From: Proteobacteria bacterium HN_bin10
GTDB lineage: Bacteria > Pseudomonadota > Alphaproteobacteria > Caulobacterales > Aquidulcibacteraceae
Direction of reading: 5' to 3'
DNA length: 7,858 nt
Assembly (NCBI GenBank): GCA_002083515.1
Contig: LWDN01000048.1
Coordinates: forward strand, 218-8,075
Shown here in pieces: positions 6,313 through 7,858 of this stretch. Position 1 is the first letter of the stretch, and the number at the start of each line of letters is the position of its first letter. A program made the position numbers and the translations under genes. The notes under the pieces were generated by a model, which worked only from the letters and a program-made list of their open reading frames with translations, made no database searches and was not told the DNA's origin.

Positions 6313-6867
6313 ATGCGAAACGCACTGATTGCGTGTTTGGTCGGCTTGGCTGCCATACAGGGCGTGGTGATCACCAGCCAGGCGCTGGCGCAAAGCCAGC
6401 AAGGCAAAGGCAAAGACAAGGGCCGCCCACCGCCGCCGCCCCCGCCACGGTGCCCCGATCTCGGCGTCGGCGCCACCGCGTTCGTGACTGAGCTCCCCGG
6501 TCAGGCGCCCTTGGTCCCTGGCGAAATTGCGGTGACATGGCAGGTGCGCAATGACGGCAACACGCCGTTCGCGGCGCGCAGCGTCGACGATCAGTCAGTT
6601 GCGCTCGAATACACAACCGCCGCCGGCGCGACCCGGCTGGCCATGGTTCCCGCCATCACGACGCTGAACGAGGATGGTCTGGTTGTGCTCTCCTATGGCC
6701 ACAGCGTGCGTGGCGCCATCCGCGCCTTGATTCCACCGGAAGCCGCGGGGCGGCGCCTACGGCTGCGCCTAGTCTATGCCAGCGAAGGCACTCGCGCCGG
6801 CATTCCCGACTGCAACGAGGGCAACAATGTCGTCAACCTGATGCGGCCGGCGGCGGTGACGCCTTAG
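6313..6867 (+). CDS. Small secreted protein with poly-proline linker and CARDB-like domain, function unknown
   Basis: This 184-residue protein is not one I recognise by name. It opens with a Sec signal peptide: Arg at 2, a hydrophobic stretch from 4 to about 21, and a likely signal peptidase I cut after ALA (24-26). No lipobox Cys is present. The mature part starts with a Gln/Gly/Lys-rich stretch and seven prolines (39-45). Residues 47-176 look like one beta-sandwich of the CARDB type: CPDLGVGA, then EIAVTWQVRNDGNTPF (71-86) and the closing DCNEGNNVVNL (166-176), which follows the CARDB pattern of a Glu/Asn-rich end. The only two mature cysteines, Cys47 and Cys167, sit at the two ends of the domain and could form a disulphide. 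It is predicted periplasmic or extracellular. CARDB domains usually aid adhesion or substrate binding and have no catalysis; this role is inferred. GGGG at 6302-6305 is 7 bases before the ATG. It converges with glmM. Confidence 0.75.
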   Translation: MRNALIACLVGLAAIQGVVITSQALAQSQQGKGKDKGRPPPPPPPRCPDLGVGATAFVTELPGQAPLVPGEIAVTWQVRNDGNTPFAARSVDDQSVALEYTTAAGATRLAMVPAITTLNEDGLVVLSYGHSVRGAIRALIPPEAAGRRLRLRLVYASEGTRAGIPDCNEGNNVVNLMRPAAVTP

Positions 6868-6871
6868 CGGC

Positions 6872-7858
<987 letters not shown>

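Overview
The window looks like chromosomal DNA of a GC-rich alphaproteobacterium, most likely a Hyphomicrobiales (Rhizobiales) member near the Bradyrhizobium/Rhodopseudomonas group. The grounds are the strong G/C bias at third codon positions, the protein family variants seen, and the palindromic intergenic repeats ending in CGTCATTCCGG-type or CGCAGGAACGACA-type arms. The genus is inferred, not shown.

Layout, left to right. Positions 1-111 hold an imperfect inverted repeat cut by the window edge. A membrane acyltransferase of the acyltransferase-3 family follows on the minus strand (115-1173). A 179-bp divergent spacer separates it from ugd, UDP-glucose 6-dehydrogenase, on the plus strand (1353-2657). 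A cloverleaf-like palindromic repeat (2665-2768) lies between ugd and a Tag-family DNA glycosylase gene (2799-3485, plus). A second, composite repeat with several hairpins (3492-3646) fills the gap between that gene and the convergent galE, UDP-glucose 4-epimerase (3652-4638, minus). galE and pgi, glucose-6-phosphate isomerase (4667-6226, plus), are divergent with only 28 bp between their start codons. A small secreted protein with a poly-proline linker and a CARDB-like beta domain follows pgi (6313-6867, plus). It converges, with a 4-bp gap, on the C-terminal three quarters of glmM, phosphoglucosamine mutase (6872 to beyond 7858, minus).

Four of the seven genes act on sugar phosphates or nucleotide sugars. 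Pgi links fructose-6-P and glucose-6-P. GalE and Ugd draw UDP-glucose toward UDP-galactose and UDP-glucuronate. GlmM makes glucosamine-1-P for UDP-GlcNAc. The acyltransferase is a plausible modifier of a cell-surface glycan. Together they suit precursor supply for exopolysaccharide, LPS and peptidoglycan, but the alternating strands show they are not one operon. The glycosylase is a DNA-repair outlier.

I see no transposase, phage gene, CRISPR array, tRNA, rRNA or toxin-antitoxin pair, and no convincing unknown multi-gene system. The points most worth a second look are the Tag-like glycosylase, which lacks the zinc ligands and base-pocket glutamate of E. coli Tag but has an Asp where other HhH-GPD glycosylases keep theirs; the three structured repeats that fill three of the larger gaps; and the small secreted protein.
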